Source of the DNA: Alphaproteobacteria bacterium
GTDB lineage: Bacteria > Pseudomonadota > Alphaproteobacteria > Micavibrionales > Micavibrionaceae
Direction: 5' to 3'
NCBI GenBank assembly: GCA_002690045.1
Contig: NZDE01000017.1
Coordinates: forward strand, 1-35,182
DNA length: 35,182 bases
The notes under the pieces are model-generated. The model worked only from the letters and a program-made list of their open reading frames with translations, was not told the origin of the DNA and searched no databases. This document shows positions 16,695 to 25,325 of the stretch, piece by piece (position 1 is the stretch's first letter; every line of letters starts with the position of its first letter). Made by a program: the position numbers and the translations under genes.

Positions 16695-18137
16695 ATGTCT
16701 AAAAAAGCGTATCAGAGCCCAAAATCACAATCTCTACCATCGCGCATGCTGTTAAATCTAATGGTCTTTACGTTGATGATCGGTTTCATAGCAATGTATC
16801 CAACGCATGCACTAGCAGAAGATAGCGATGAACGCATGGCTGGCGCGCCAATGAAAGACGTTAAGTCAGAAGGCGATTCTGTCTATGACAAGCTTGATTT
16901 ATTCGGCATTGTATTTGAACGCATCCGTGCCCAATATGTTGAAGAAGTTGAAAGCACAGCGCTAATTGAAGATGCAATTAATGGTATGCTTACCGCGCTT
17001 GACCCTCACTCTTCTTACCTTGATGAAGATGACTTCGCAGATATGCGCGTTGATACTAAAGGTGAATTTGGCGGTCTAGGTATCGAAGTAACTATGGAAG
17101 AAGGCTTGGTCAAAGTTGTTTCACCAATCGATGAAACCCCCGCTTACGATGCGGGCATTCAAGCAGGCGACTTCATAACGCACTTAGATGGTGAATCTAT
17201 CATCGGTATGACATTAGGCGATGCTGTTGACCGCATGCGCGGTAAAGTCGGCACAGATATTGAGCTTACAATACGCCGTGAGGGCCTATCTGAGCCACTA
17301 AAAGTAGTTCTTACGCGCGCTGTAATTAAAGTGCAGTCTGTAAAGTACCGTGCGGAAGATGATGTAGCTTATATCCGTCTACGTAAATTCACACAAAACA
17401 CTACGAGCGGCACAATAGAAGCGGTTGAAGAATTACAAAAAGAAATTGGACCGAAACTCAAAGGCTATATCCTTGACCTTCGAAACAATCCAGGCGGACT
17501 ATTAGACCAAGCGATTGGCGTATCCGATATTTTCCTTGATAAAGGCGAAATCGTATCCACTCGTGGCCGTAACGAACATGACACAAAACGTGACAATGCA
17601 AGCAAGGGTGACTTAACAGGCGGTCTGCCGATTGTAGTCTTAATAAATGGCGGGTCTGCATCTGCGTCTGAAATTGTATCTGGCGCGCTGCAGGATCATC
17701 GCCGCGCCATCATTATGGGTACACAGTCTTTCGGTAAAGGGTCTGTACAAACCGTCATTCCATTGCCTGGTCATGGTGCTATGCGCTTAACAACGGCGCG
17801 TTATTTCACGCCATCTGGTCGTTCAATCCAAGCTAAAGGCATTACACCTGACATTGTTGTTGAACCGTCTAAAGTTGAATCTTTGCTGCCTAAAGGCGCA
17901 TATATTCGTGAATCTGATCTTCATGGCGCATTATCAGCTTCAGAGGGTAAGAAAGCCAACGACAATGATAAGAAAAACAATGATAAAACTGATGATAGCA
18001 AAGAAGACAAAGAAGTTATCAAAGATTATCAATTAATGCGTGCGATTGATTTACTGCGTGGCTTGTCACTATATAACAAACCACATTTAGAGCAAATCAT
18101 CGAAGATGCAAACACAGGTACAGCCGCGCAGGAGTAA
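16695..18137 (+). CDS. ctpA: S41 carboxy-terminal processing protease CtpA
   Basis: Periplasmic serine protease trimming or degrading C-terminal ends of envelope proteins. The 480-residue protein has an N-terminal hydrophobic signal (about 18-38), a PDZ domain (about 110-195, with EFGGLGIEV) and an S41 catalytic domain. In GGSASASEI the catalytic serine is S323, and the general-base lysine K348 lies in QSFGKGSVQT exactly 25 residues later, as in Prc/CtpA enzymes. A Lys- and Asp-rich tail region (about 418-440) follows the catalytic domain. Coupling with the EnvC-like gene suggests a shared role in controlling peptidoglycan hydrolases. Confidence 0.96.
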   Translation: MSKKAYQSPKSQSLPSRMLLNLMVFTLMIGFIAMYPTHALAEDSDERMAGAPMKDVKSEGDSVYDKLDLFGIVFERIRAQYVEEVESTALIEDAINGMLTALDPHSSYLDEDDFADMRVDTKGEFGGLGIEVTMEEGLVKVVSPIDETPAYDAGIQAGDFITHLDGESIIGMTLGDAVDRMRGKVGTDIELTIRREGLSEPLKVVLTRAVIKVQSVKYRAEDDVAYIRLRKFTQNTTSGTIEAVEELQKEIGPKLKGYILDLRNNPGGLLDQAIGVSDIFLDKGEIVSTRGRNEHDTKRDNASKGDLTGGLPIVVLINGGSASASEIVSGALQDHRRAIIMGTQSFGKGSVQTVIPLPGHGAMRLTTARYFTPSGRSIQAKGITPDIVVEPSKVESLLPKGAYIRESDLHGALSASEGKKANDNDKKNNDKTDDSKEDKEVIKDYQLMRAIDLLRGLSLYNKPHLEQIIEDANTGTAAQE

Positions 18138-18199
18138 CCTCCATGCGGCTAACCGCCTGTTTGCTCATTCAAGGACTTTTAGTTTAGCGACAGCCAATT

Positions 18200-19345
18200 A
18201 TGCCACCACGTTTAAAGAAAACAGCAAAAGGGCGCAAACAGCCAGAAACACAAAACGAGCTTAAAGAAGTCATCGTGTCTCTTGGTGCATCTATTTCTTT
18301 TAAGTTGTTTTCGTTATCGCTTATTGGCGGTGCCGCTGCGTTGTTTTCTATATGCGCAGCGATTATTATGACGGCCCCCGCAACAGACACATCGAATTGG
18401 CCTTACGCAGAAGTTAAAATCATAGCCCCTAATGAAGTCACGTTAGAACACAGCGAAGATACTGCAGCACTAGAACATGGAGAGCAAATCACGGAATATG
18501 GCGCAGCACATGACACAACGTACAAAATAGATCTATCTCATGATATGTCGCTTTATGATACAATTGATAATGGCGTTATTGTACCTAGGCGTAATGGCGC
18601 GCGTACAGTATTCAAGGCTTATTCAACGCCTTTATTTGACGACCTGAAAGACACCCCCTATAAAGGTATTGTCGCACTTGTCATGACCGATTACGGCCTA
18701 TCACAACAGCGCACAACGCAGGCAGAAACAGTATTTAAAGACATACATATAAATTACGCCTTAAATCCTTATACAGCAAACGCACAAGGCATAATTGATA
18801 GCGCACGAACAAACGGGCATGAAATCTGGATGGATGTACCGCTTGAGCCTGATAATTTCCCACTAACTGAATCTGGCCCACTTACTATGCTAATACGCAG
18901 TAAGGCCGATGAAAATAGACGCCGCCTTATATGGCTTTTATCCATTGCAAAAGGCTTCCCAGGTCTTATACAGACACAAAAAACTGATTTCGTTAACGCC
19001 GATACAGAAATGTTTAACTTGCTAACGGCGCTACACGAACACGGCTTAGGATTCACCACCGCGTTAGAGGACAATAACAGCCTAGTAAAGGCCGCTGCAC
19101 AGCAAACAAAAGTGCCCTTCGCACATAACAATATATGGCTTGGTCGATCAGGGCGCTTGGATGACCTTGAACAAGATATTCAAAAACTTGAATCCATGAC
19201 CTTAAAAAATGAAAATGCTGTGGTCGCATTTTTTCCACCCCACCCCAGCTTCATTGAACACATAGGCAAATGGGTAGAAAATGTCCGTAAAGAACATAAT
19301 GTTATATTTGTTCCCTTAAGTTACACGATTAAAAACACATATTAG
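18200..19345 (+). CDS. Divergent polysaccharide deacetylase family protein
   Basis: A 381-residue protein anchored by one membrane segment (about 32-57) with a C-terminal divergent polysaccharide deacetylase (YibQ/DUF610-like) domain from about 150 to 378. Family features are TDYGLS, LNPYTANAQ, ARTNGHEIWMDVPLEP, GPLTMLI and a final FVPLS. Positions that carry acidic residues in relatives are changed: VMTDYG at the first strand and HNNIWLG where relatives usually show DVxLD. Catalytic activity is therefore uncertain. It lies between ctpA and rppH, its usual place, which argues for an envelope role. No clear Shine-Dalgarno is seen before the ATG. Confidence 0.82.
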   Translation: MPPRLKKTAKGRKQPETQNELKEVIVSLGASISFKLFSLSLIGGAAALFSICAAIIMTAPATDTSNWPYAEVKIIAPNEVTLEHSEDTAALEHGEQITEYGAAHDTTYKIDLSHDMSLYDTIDNGVIVPRRNGARTVFKAYSTPLFDDLKDTPYKGIVALVMTDYGLSQQRTTQAETVFKDIHINYALNPYTANAQGIIDSARTNGHEIWMDVPLEPDNFPLTESGPLTMLIRSKADENRRRLIWLLSIAKGFPGLIQTQKTDFVNADTEMFNLLTALHEHGLGFTTALEDNNSLVKAAAQQTKVPFAHNNIWLGRSGRLDDLEQDIQKLESMTLKNENAVVAFFPPHPSFIEHIGKWVENVRKEHNVIFVPLSYTIKNTY

Positions 19346-19350
19346 ATACA

Positions 19351-19845
19351 ATGAACGATACACAAAAAGATATTTCTATTGATGACTTACCATACCGCCC
19401 TTGTGTTGGCATTGCGTTATTTAATACCGAAGGGAAAGTCCTTGTCGGTGAACGTATAGATTCGCCTGGTGCGTGGCAAATGCCACAGGGCGGCATTGAC
19501 CCCGGCGAAGATATTCAAACCGCAGTCTACCGTGAAATGCTAGAAGAAATCGGCACTGATAAGGCTGATATTATAGAAATAGGTGAGAAAAGATTACGCT
19601 ATGATTTGCCGCCACATTTACTTGGCCGCCTTTGGAAAAACAAATATCGCGGGCAAGAGCAAGTCTGGGTTGCACTTCGTTACACAGGTGAAGATGCTGA
19701 CATTAACTTAAACGCATATAACCCACCCGAGTTTCAAAAATGGCAATGGGTTAACCTTGATGACATATTAGACCTTATCGTTCCTTTCAAAAAGGATACG
19801 TATAAAGAAGTCATCGCCATGTTCAAAAAACATGTAAAGGCTTAA
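19351..19845 (+). CDS. rppH: RNA pyrophosphohydrolase RppH
   Basis: Nudix hydrolase that removes pyrophosphate from the 5' end of RNAs, which starts RNase E decay. It is 164 residues. The opening PYRPCVGIALFN and WQMPQGGID are RppH-specific, and the Nudix box spans about 48-69 with the REMLEEIG core. Its stop is immediately followed, with no spacer, by the stop of the convergent inositol-monophosphatase gene. It starts five bases after the deacetylase stop and is probably co-transcribed with it. Confidence 0.96.
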   Translation: MNDTQKDISIDDLPYRPCVGIALFNTEGKVLVGERIDSPGAWQMPQGGIDPGEDIQTAVYREMLEEIGTDKADIIEIGEKRLRYDLPPHLLGRLWKNKYRGQEQVWVALRYTGEDADINLNAYNPPEFQKWQWVNLDDILDLIVPFKKDTYKEVIAMFKKHVKA

Positions 19846-20679
19846 TTAAGGTTTCATAATTGGCTTAATGAAGTGATCATTTAACACTTTATAGCTAGAC
19901 TGTGAATTCGCCGTTACAAGCATTGTTTTGTTGTCAGAAGGTTTATATGTATGGCCATCCCATTGCACGGTCATGCCGCCTGATTCACCAACAATAAATG
20001 CACCAGCAAGGTGATCCCACGGTTTGCTGTGGTGACAAATATAAAAATCTGCTTCCCCTTTAGCAATATTCATATAATGCACACCTGAAGAGCGTAGGTT
20101 ATCAATTGCATCAACGGCTTGCGCCGCTTGAATAAAATGTCCTTTAACACCAGCCCGACTACTATAGATTAGCGGACTATATCCTTGCAGGTCTACTAGG
20201 TCTTCATAAAGGGATGTATGACAAGGCTGACCATTTACAAAGGCACCACGGCCTTTAACTGCACTTACAACCTCGTCCGTTTTAGGCTTATAAATCCACC
20301 CGCCAATCGTTTCATTATTCTGCACAAGCGCAATAATAATCGCGAAGCCATCTTTGCCTTTAACGAAGTTATACGTGCCATCAATTGGGTCAATTACCCA
20401 GATTAAAGAATCCTTTTTAGCTTGCGTAAAAATATCGAGAGAAACAGTCCCCGCAGCTTCGGCTTCTTCTCCAAGGACTAAGCTTCCCGGCAACAGCTGT
20501 GTTAACTGATGCGTTAAAAACTTTTCAGATTCAACATCTGCGATGGTTTGGAAGTCTTCCTGATGCGCTTTGGTTTTAATTTGCCCTTGGGAAAGTTTAT
20601 TGAAATATTGCTGAATGACCTGCGCCCAACATGCACGCTGAATATCCTCAACATCTTTACGGAATTTATCAAAATCCAT
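19846..20679 (-). CDS. Inositol-monophosphatase family protein, copy 1
   Basis: A 277-residue Mg-dependent, lithium-sensitive-type phosphatase. The metal-site signatures are GEE (70-72), DPIDGT (97-102) and the C-terminal WDHLAG (221-226). In bacteria such SuhB/CysQ-like enzymes hydrolyse inositol-1-phosphate, PAP, histidinol phosphate or other sugar phosphates, and the substrate here cannot be read from sequence. It is the downstream member of a tandem pair, 25 bases after its paralogue, and the last gene of the hfq-hflX transcript. Confidence 0.9.
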   Translation of the reverse strand: MDFDKFRKDVEDIQRACWAQVIQQYFNKLSQGQIKTKAHQEDFQTIADVESEKFLTHQLTQLLPGSLVLGEEAEAAGTVSLDIFTQAKKDSLIWVIDPIDGTYNFVKGKDGFAIIIALVQNNETIGGWIYKPKTDEVVSAVKGRGAFVNGQPCHTSLYEDLVDLQGYSPLIYSSRAGVKGHFIQAAQAVDAIDNLRSSGVHYMNIAKGEADFYICHHSKPWDHLAGAFIVGESGGMTVQWDGHTYKPSDNKTMLVTANSQSSYKVLNDHFIKPIMKP

Positions 20680-20704
20680 ATCAAACCTTCCCAGTATATA
20701 ATTT

Positions 20705-21520
20705 TTATGAAATATCTAATCCCGATATAAGCATATTATGCAGCGTATTCCAAGTTTTTTCAGAATTGGCCGTTAATACGCCACTCCCTTTAGAATTCAT
20801 GATGGTGTAAGGTGCCTCATCCCATTTGGCAGCATAGGCGCCAGCCTCCTGACAAATTAAAATACCAGGCAAATGATCCCACGGTTTAAGGCGCGTAAAT
20901 AAAGTAAAGTCCTCACGACCATGCGCTACATCCAAATACATATGCGCAGCGCAAGAAATTGAATCCCGCATATTTAATGTTTCGCTATTTTCTAAAAAGT
21001 GCTTCTGCATATCCTTTTTCATGTAACGCAGCGATGTATACCCAGACAAAGCATCATCAGGCTTAGCTGCACTGGCAGATATAGGCGCACCATTTGTATA
21101 CGCGCCCTGCCCGAGTTCAGCCGATGTCATACGCTCTGCCACAGGGTCATAAATCCACGCCGCACGACACTCTTCATCAACAAGCATAGCAACCATAATT
21201 GCAAAAACGGGCGAGCCTCTTACAAAGTTATTCGTGCCATCAATCGGATCAACAATAAAAACGGGATGGTTTTTATGCGCATCTAAATCACTTATGGTAT
21301 ATTCACCGCGTGAAATAGACTCCTCACCAGCAACAAGAGCATCAGGTATCAGTTTTGTGATTTGTTCTTGTAAATAATACTCGGCTTCGATATCCGCTAT
21401 TGTAACCAGATCCTTTGGACCTGTTTTACTCTGCACTTCATCTTCAGCCAAATTACGCCAACGCGGCAGAACTATTTTCTCAGCACAGGAAATTATAATG
21501 TCATTAATACGATCATCCAT
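20705..21520 (-). CDS. Inositol-monophosphatase family protein, copy 2
   Basis: A 271-residue paralogue of the neighbouring phosphatase with GEE (65-67), DPIDGT (91-96) and WDHLPG near 216. The two copies share overall layout and active-site spacing but differ widely elsewhere, indicating old duplication or separate acquisition rather than a recent tandem copy. It lies 15 bases downstream of hflX, so it probably shares the hfq-hflX transcript. Different substrates for the two copies are likely but unproven. Confidence 0.9.
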   Translation of the reverse strand: MDDRINDIIISCAEKIVLPRWRNLAEDEVQSKTGPKDLVTIADIEAEYYLQEQITKLIPDALVAGEESISRGEYTISDLDAHKNHPVFIVDPIDGTNNFVRGSPVFAIMVAMLVDEECRAAWIYDPVAERMTSAELGQGAYTNGAPISASAAKPDDALSGYTSLRYMKKDMQKHFLENSETLNMRDSISCAAHMYLDVAHGREDFTLFTRLKPWDHLPGILICQEAGAYAAKWDEAPYTIMNSKGSGVLTANSEKTWNTLHNMLISGLDIS

Positions 21521-21535
21521 ATAAACAAGATAAGC

Positions 21536-22840
21536 CTAGCGCTCATTTGGTTCAATACTAAATCTCTGGCGGAAGCGACCAAAATCTGCATCTGACAAAT
21601 TCACAGTTAAATCAATCCGATGGTTATCATTATTAATTTGATAGGTTAAGACATGACCATGGTTATATAGCCAAGACTGCGCCTCACCTGCCGCAGGGCT
21701 AAGCGTGAAGCTATATAATTTATGTTCTTTCGCCAAAATGTCCTGAATTAGCTGCAATAAATCCTGTACACCTTGATCTTCTAACGCAGACAATGCGACA
21801 CGACGGTTATCAATATTTGTTTCAGGGCGTTCGTCTTCAGCCAATAAGTCAGTTTTGTTGAGTACTTCGATAATTTTTTCATTATCCTCATAAGCCACAC
21901 CTAAATCACTTAATACTGAAATAACATCTTCACGTTGCTGCGCCGTATCCACGGCAGAGATATCACGAACATGCAATATCACATCCGCATAAAGCACCTG
22001 TTCCAATGTCGCGCGGAAAGCGGCAATTAAATGTGTCGGAAGTTCAGAAATAAACCCAACCGTATCTGACAAAATAATACGGCGGTCATTTGGCAATTTT
22101 ACTTCACGCATTGTCGGGTCGAGCGTTGCGAACAACAAATCCTGTGCAAAGACATCTGCGCCTGTAATATTGTTAAAGAGCGTTGATTTTCCTGCATTCG
22201 TATACCCAACCAAAGCAACGATAGGATAAGGCACTTTCTCGCGGCTTTCACGCTGTAAGTCACGGTTACGCTTTACATCCACCAACTGTTTTTTAAGGCG
22301 ATTGATTTTTTCATCAATCATTCGGCGGTCTAGCTCGATTTGCGATTCACCTGGGCCACCCATAAAGCCAGCTCCGCCACGTTGTCGCTCAAGGTGCGTC
22401 CAAGACCGTACCAAACGTGAACGTTGATAATTTAGCGCCGCAAGTTCAACTTGAATTTTACCTTCTTTGGTTTGCGCCCGATCACCAAAAATTTCCAAGA
22501 TCAACGCGCTGCGGTCAATAACCTTACATTTAAGGGCTTTTTCTAGGTTACGCTGCTGAACAGGTGAAAGAGCGTGATTAACAATTATCAGCCCTATTTC
22601 GTCTTGCTCAACTAATAAAGCAAGCCTCTCAACGACACCCTTACCAAATAAAACGCCCGCATCAACCTTACGCAGGTTTACAATTTCGCCGCCAAGTACA
22701 TTCAAATCAATTGCAGCAGAAAGACCTATAGCCTCCTCTAAACGTGCATCAGGGTCACGTAACGAAGATGTGCCTGCGGATTTAAGCGCAGAGCGTCCCT
22801 GTGGCAATATTGGCTGTACAATGTAACAATTTTCACCCAT
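21536..22840 (-). CDS. hflX: GTPase HflX
   Basis: Ribosome-binding GTPase that splits stalled or heat-damaged 70S ribosomes. The 434-residue protein has the HflX N-terminal domain with GGPGESQIELDRR (161-173), then a G domain: G1 GYTNAGKST (212-220), G3 DTVGFI and G4 NKTD. AGGTAA precedes the ATG. It is downstream of hfq with an 87-base gap, the classical hfq-hflX pairing. Confidence 0.96.
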   Translation of the reverse strand: MGENCYIVQPILPQGRSALKSAGTSSLRDPDARLEEAIGLSAAIDLNVLGGEIVNLRKVDAGVLFGKGVVERLALLVEQDEIGLIIVNHALSPVQQRNLEKALKCKVIDRSALILEIFGDRAQTKEGKIQVELAALNYQRSRLVRSWTHLERQRGGAGFMGGPGESQIELDRRMIDEKINRLKKQLVDVKRNRDLQRESREKVPYPIVALVGYTNAGKSTLFNNITGADVFAQDLLFATLDPTMREVKLPNDRRIILSDTVGFISELPTHLIAAFRATLEQVLYADVILHVRDISAVDTAQQREDVISVLSDLGVAYEDNEKIIEVLNKTDLLAEDERPETNIDNRRVALSALEDQGVQDLLQLIQDILAKEHKLYSFTLSPAAGEAQSWLYNHGHVLTYQINNDNHRIDLTVNLSDADFGRFRQRFSIEPNER

Positions 22841-22927
22841 TAGGTTACCTATTTATGCGTATAAACAAATATATCCCCTGTACGCCACGCATGCAGAGGA
22901 TAATCAAAAAAGATAATAGCCAAAGAC

Positions 22928-23176
22928 TTATTCGTCGTCCGAACCTTCTTCACCATCATAAAGAGATAGCGGGCCTGAAGGCATAATCGTAGAGATCGCA
23001 TGCTTATACACAAGCTGCGCATGAGATTCACGGCGAAGCAACACACTAAAGTTATCAAACCAGGTAATAACACCCTGTAGTTTCACACCGTTTACAAGAA
23101 AGACTGTAACACTTTGTTTTTCTTTTCTTAATTTGTTCAAAAACACATCCTGAACATTTTGTGATTTATCAGCCAT
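22928..23176 (-). CDS. hfq: RNA chaperone Hfq
   Basis: Hexameric Sm-like RNA chaperone for small-RNA regulation. I start at ATG 23176 (82 residues, opening [14 protein letters not shown]) because AAAGGA lies upstream; a longer frame adds ten untypical residues. The Sm1 region [19 protein letters not shown] and Sm2 motif YKHAIST are intact, and the C-terminus is short and acidic (EEGSDDE), as in Alphaproteobacteria. About 90 bases separate it from the preceding HAD gene, room for its own promoter. Confidence 0.97.
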   Translation of the reverse strand: MADKSQNVQDVFLNKLRKEKQSVTVFLVNGVKLQGVITWFDNFSVLLRRESHAQLVYKHAISTIMPSGPLSLYDGEEGSDDE

Positions 23177-23268
23177 TAGCTGCAATCCTTTCGGTTTATA
23201 ATTCATTTTCCCCTATTACTTGCATATCAATAATAAAGTTTTCGCGCTGCATCAAGCTTTTTTTCACA

Positions 23269-23925
23269 TTATTTTGTCAAATAATCAAACAAATCATCGT
23301 AGTTATCAAAACATTTCGGAAGCCCATGTGTAAAAACTTGCGAACTTAAGTCTTTAACGCGCCCTAACCCATAGGTTACAAATAATGGCTCAATCCCTGC
23401 GTTTTTAGCGGCAATCATATCCGTATGCGTATCCCCGATATAAAAGCTATTTTTCGCATGACCTCCAATTTGTGATAACGCCATATTTATTGAATCTGGA
23501 TGCGGTTTATCTTTAGCTGCAGTACCTGCACCAATTTGCACCATAAAGTAATCCTGCCAACCTAAATAATCAATTTCAGCATCAAGAAAGCGCTGCGTTT
23601 TATTACTTACAACCCCCATAACGAAACGGTCAGTCGCCTGCAGATTCTTAAGAAACACCGCAGCTCCATCAATGCTTACAAAGTCTATTAAATGATTTTT
23701 CTCAACGTAACCTAAATATATCTCAAGCGCTTTTTGACGATCATCCGTATCATCAAACAAAGTAGCAAACAGGTCTTTTGCTGTAAGGCGGATATTCTTT
23801 TCTGCGTCATCGTCTTGCCACTCAGGCAAACCAAAATGTGAAAACACTCTATTTAAGGCGTTTTTTATAACTGAAAAATTGTGAGCGAGCGTACCGTCCC
23901 AATCAAATAAAATACATGGTTTCAT
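23269..23925 (-). CDS. HAD-superfamily phosphatase, phosphoglycolate phosphatase-like
   Basis: A 218-residue HAD subfamily IA hydrolase. Motif I is DWDGT (8-12) with nucleophile D8 and acid D10, motif II is the SNK segment, and motif IV is GDTHTDM. The helical cap between about 15 and 85 is the Gph/PPase type. Substrate is not decidable; phosphoglycolate and pyrophosphate are the common alternatives. It sits 13 bases after trkA, inserted between trkA and hfq, which are adjacent in many relatives. Confidence 0.88.
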   Translation of the reverse strand: MKPCILFDWDGTLAHNFSVIKNALNRVFSHFGLPEWQDDDAEKNIRLTAKDLFATLFDDTDDRQKALEIYLGYVEKNHLIDFVSIDGAAVFLKNLQATDRFVMGVVSNKTQRFLDAEIDYLGWQDYFMVQIGAGTAAKDKPHPDSINMALSQIGGHAKNSFYIGDTHTDMIAAKNAGIEPLFVTYGLGRVKDLSSQVFTHGLPKCFDNYDDLFDYLTK

Positions 23926-23938
23926 ATTCAGTAAATTC

Positions 23939-25321
23939 TTAGATCAAATTAATTCGATAAGAGAAGAACCGCTCAACCTTACTCGTATGCGCCTTATCAG
24001 ATAAAATAATAACATGGTCACCTTCACGAATAATGGTATCACCATAAGGCACAACGATGTTACCATCATGGATTAGCATTGCAATCAACACACCTTTAGG
24101 TAAACGTAATTCTGAAATAGGCACATTAGCAATTTCTGAATTTTCTTGTACAACGGCTTCAAACACTTCCGCAAAGCCATTCTTCAAGGAATGAATATTA
24201 CGAATGCTGCCTTTACGAATAAACTGCATAATTTTTGATACAGTCGCAGCCTTAGGTGATACCTGCACATCAATATCTAAAGAGCTAATCAAATCCGTAT
24301 AAATATCATTCCCTATAAGGGTCAGCACACGCTGACAGCCTTGCTTCTTAGCAATCAATGATGACAGGATATTCGCCTCATCATCATTGGTAACGGTTAT
24401 TAATGCATCGGAATGTTCAATATTGGCCTGCGCAAATATCTGCTCGTTAAGCGCGTCACCTGATAAAACAATAGCTTTGTTATCAAGTTTCTCACTTAAA
24501 TAAACGGCGCGCGTGGCATCTTGCTCAATGATTTTAATATTTATATTGGGCGTTTCATCAACAATCATTTGCGCGAGGTTAAGGCCAATATTACCGCCCC
24601 CGACAATAACAATATTCTTTGCACTATCTTCATTATGCCCAAACACTGAAAGCACGCGCCTTAAATGTTCAGTTTCCGTGAACAAATAAACCTCATCACC
24701 AACTAACATTTGGTCATGAACATTCGGATAAATAACTTCCTTACCACGTAAAATAGCGCCAATTTTAACATTCAAGTCAGGGAATAAAGACATAAGCTGC
24801 TTTAACTGCGTATTAACAACGGGACAATTTTCTTCACAGCGCACGCCGACCAAATATGTACGACCATCAGCAAGTGGAATAACATTGGATGTGCCAGGCA
24901 CAGTTAAACGCCCGTGAATAGATCTTGCGACCTCGACCTCAGGTGAGATAATAAAATCAATCGGCATATTTTCACGCGAAAATAATTTATGCCATAACGG
25001 ATCAAGGAATGCAGGGTTACGCAAACGCGCAATCTTACGTGACACACCAAATAGTGAATGCGCAACCTGACATGCCACCATATTAACTTCATCACAGTGC
25101 GTAACAGCAATGATCATGTCCGCTTCTGCCGCACCAGCCAACGCCAAAATATCTGGATTAGAGGCATGCCCAACAATGCCATTTACATCCATCTGATCAT
25201 TAATTCGGCGGATCAAATTTTCATCATGATCAACAAGCGTAATGTCGTTATCCTGTTCCCGCGAAAGATAGGATGCAATACTATGACCGACGCGGCCGAC
25301 ACCACAAATAATAATACGCAT
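23939..25321 (-). CDS. trkA: Trk potassium-uptake regulatory subunit TrkA
   Basis: Cytosolic NAD(H)-binding gating subunit of the Trk/Ktr potassium channel. The 460-residue protein has two RCK repeats. The first Rossmann motif GVGRVG is at residues 7-12, the second (VGGGNIG) is near 240, and each is followed by a TrkA-C domain. The membrane partner TrkH is not in the window. It follows ntrX after four bases, the conserved alphaproteobacterial ntrY-ntrX-trkA order. Confidence 0.95.
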   Translation of the reverse strand: MRIIICGVGRVGHSIASYLSREQDNDITLVDHDENLIRRINDQMDVNGIVGHASNPDILALAGAAEADMIIAVTHCDEVNMVACQVAHSLFGVSRKIARLRNPAFLDPLWHKLFSRENMPIDFIISPEVEVARSIHGRLTVPGTSNVIPLADGRTYLVGVRCEENCPVVNTQLKQLMSLFPDLNVKIGAILRGKEVIYPNVHDQMLVGDEVYLFTETEHLRRVLSVFGHNEDSAKNIVIVGGGNIGLNLAQMIVDETPNINIKIIEQDATRAVYLSEKLDNKAIVLSGDALNEQIFAQANIEHSDALITVTNDDEANILSSLIAKKQGCQRVLTLIGNDIYTDLISSLDIDVQVSPKAATVSKIMQFIRKGSIRNIHSLKNGFAEVFEAVVQENSEIANVPISELRLPKGVLIAMLIHDGNIVVPYGDTIIREGDHVIILSDKAHTSKVERFFSYRINLI

Positions 25322-25325
25322 ATGC

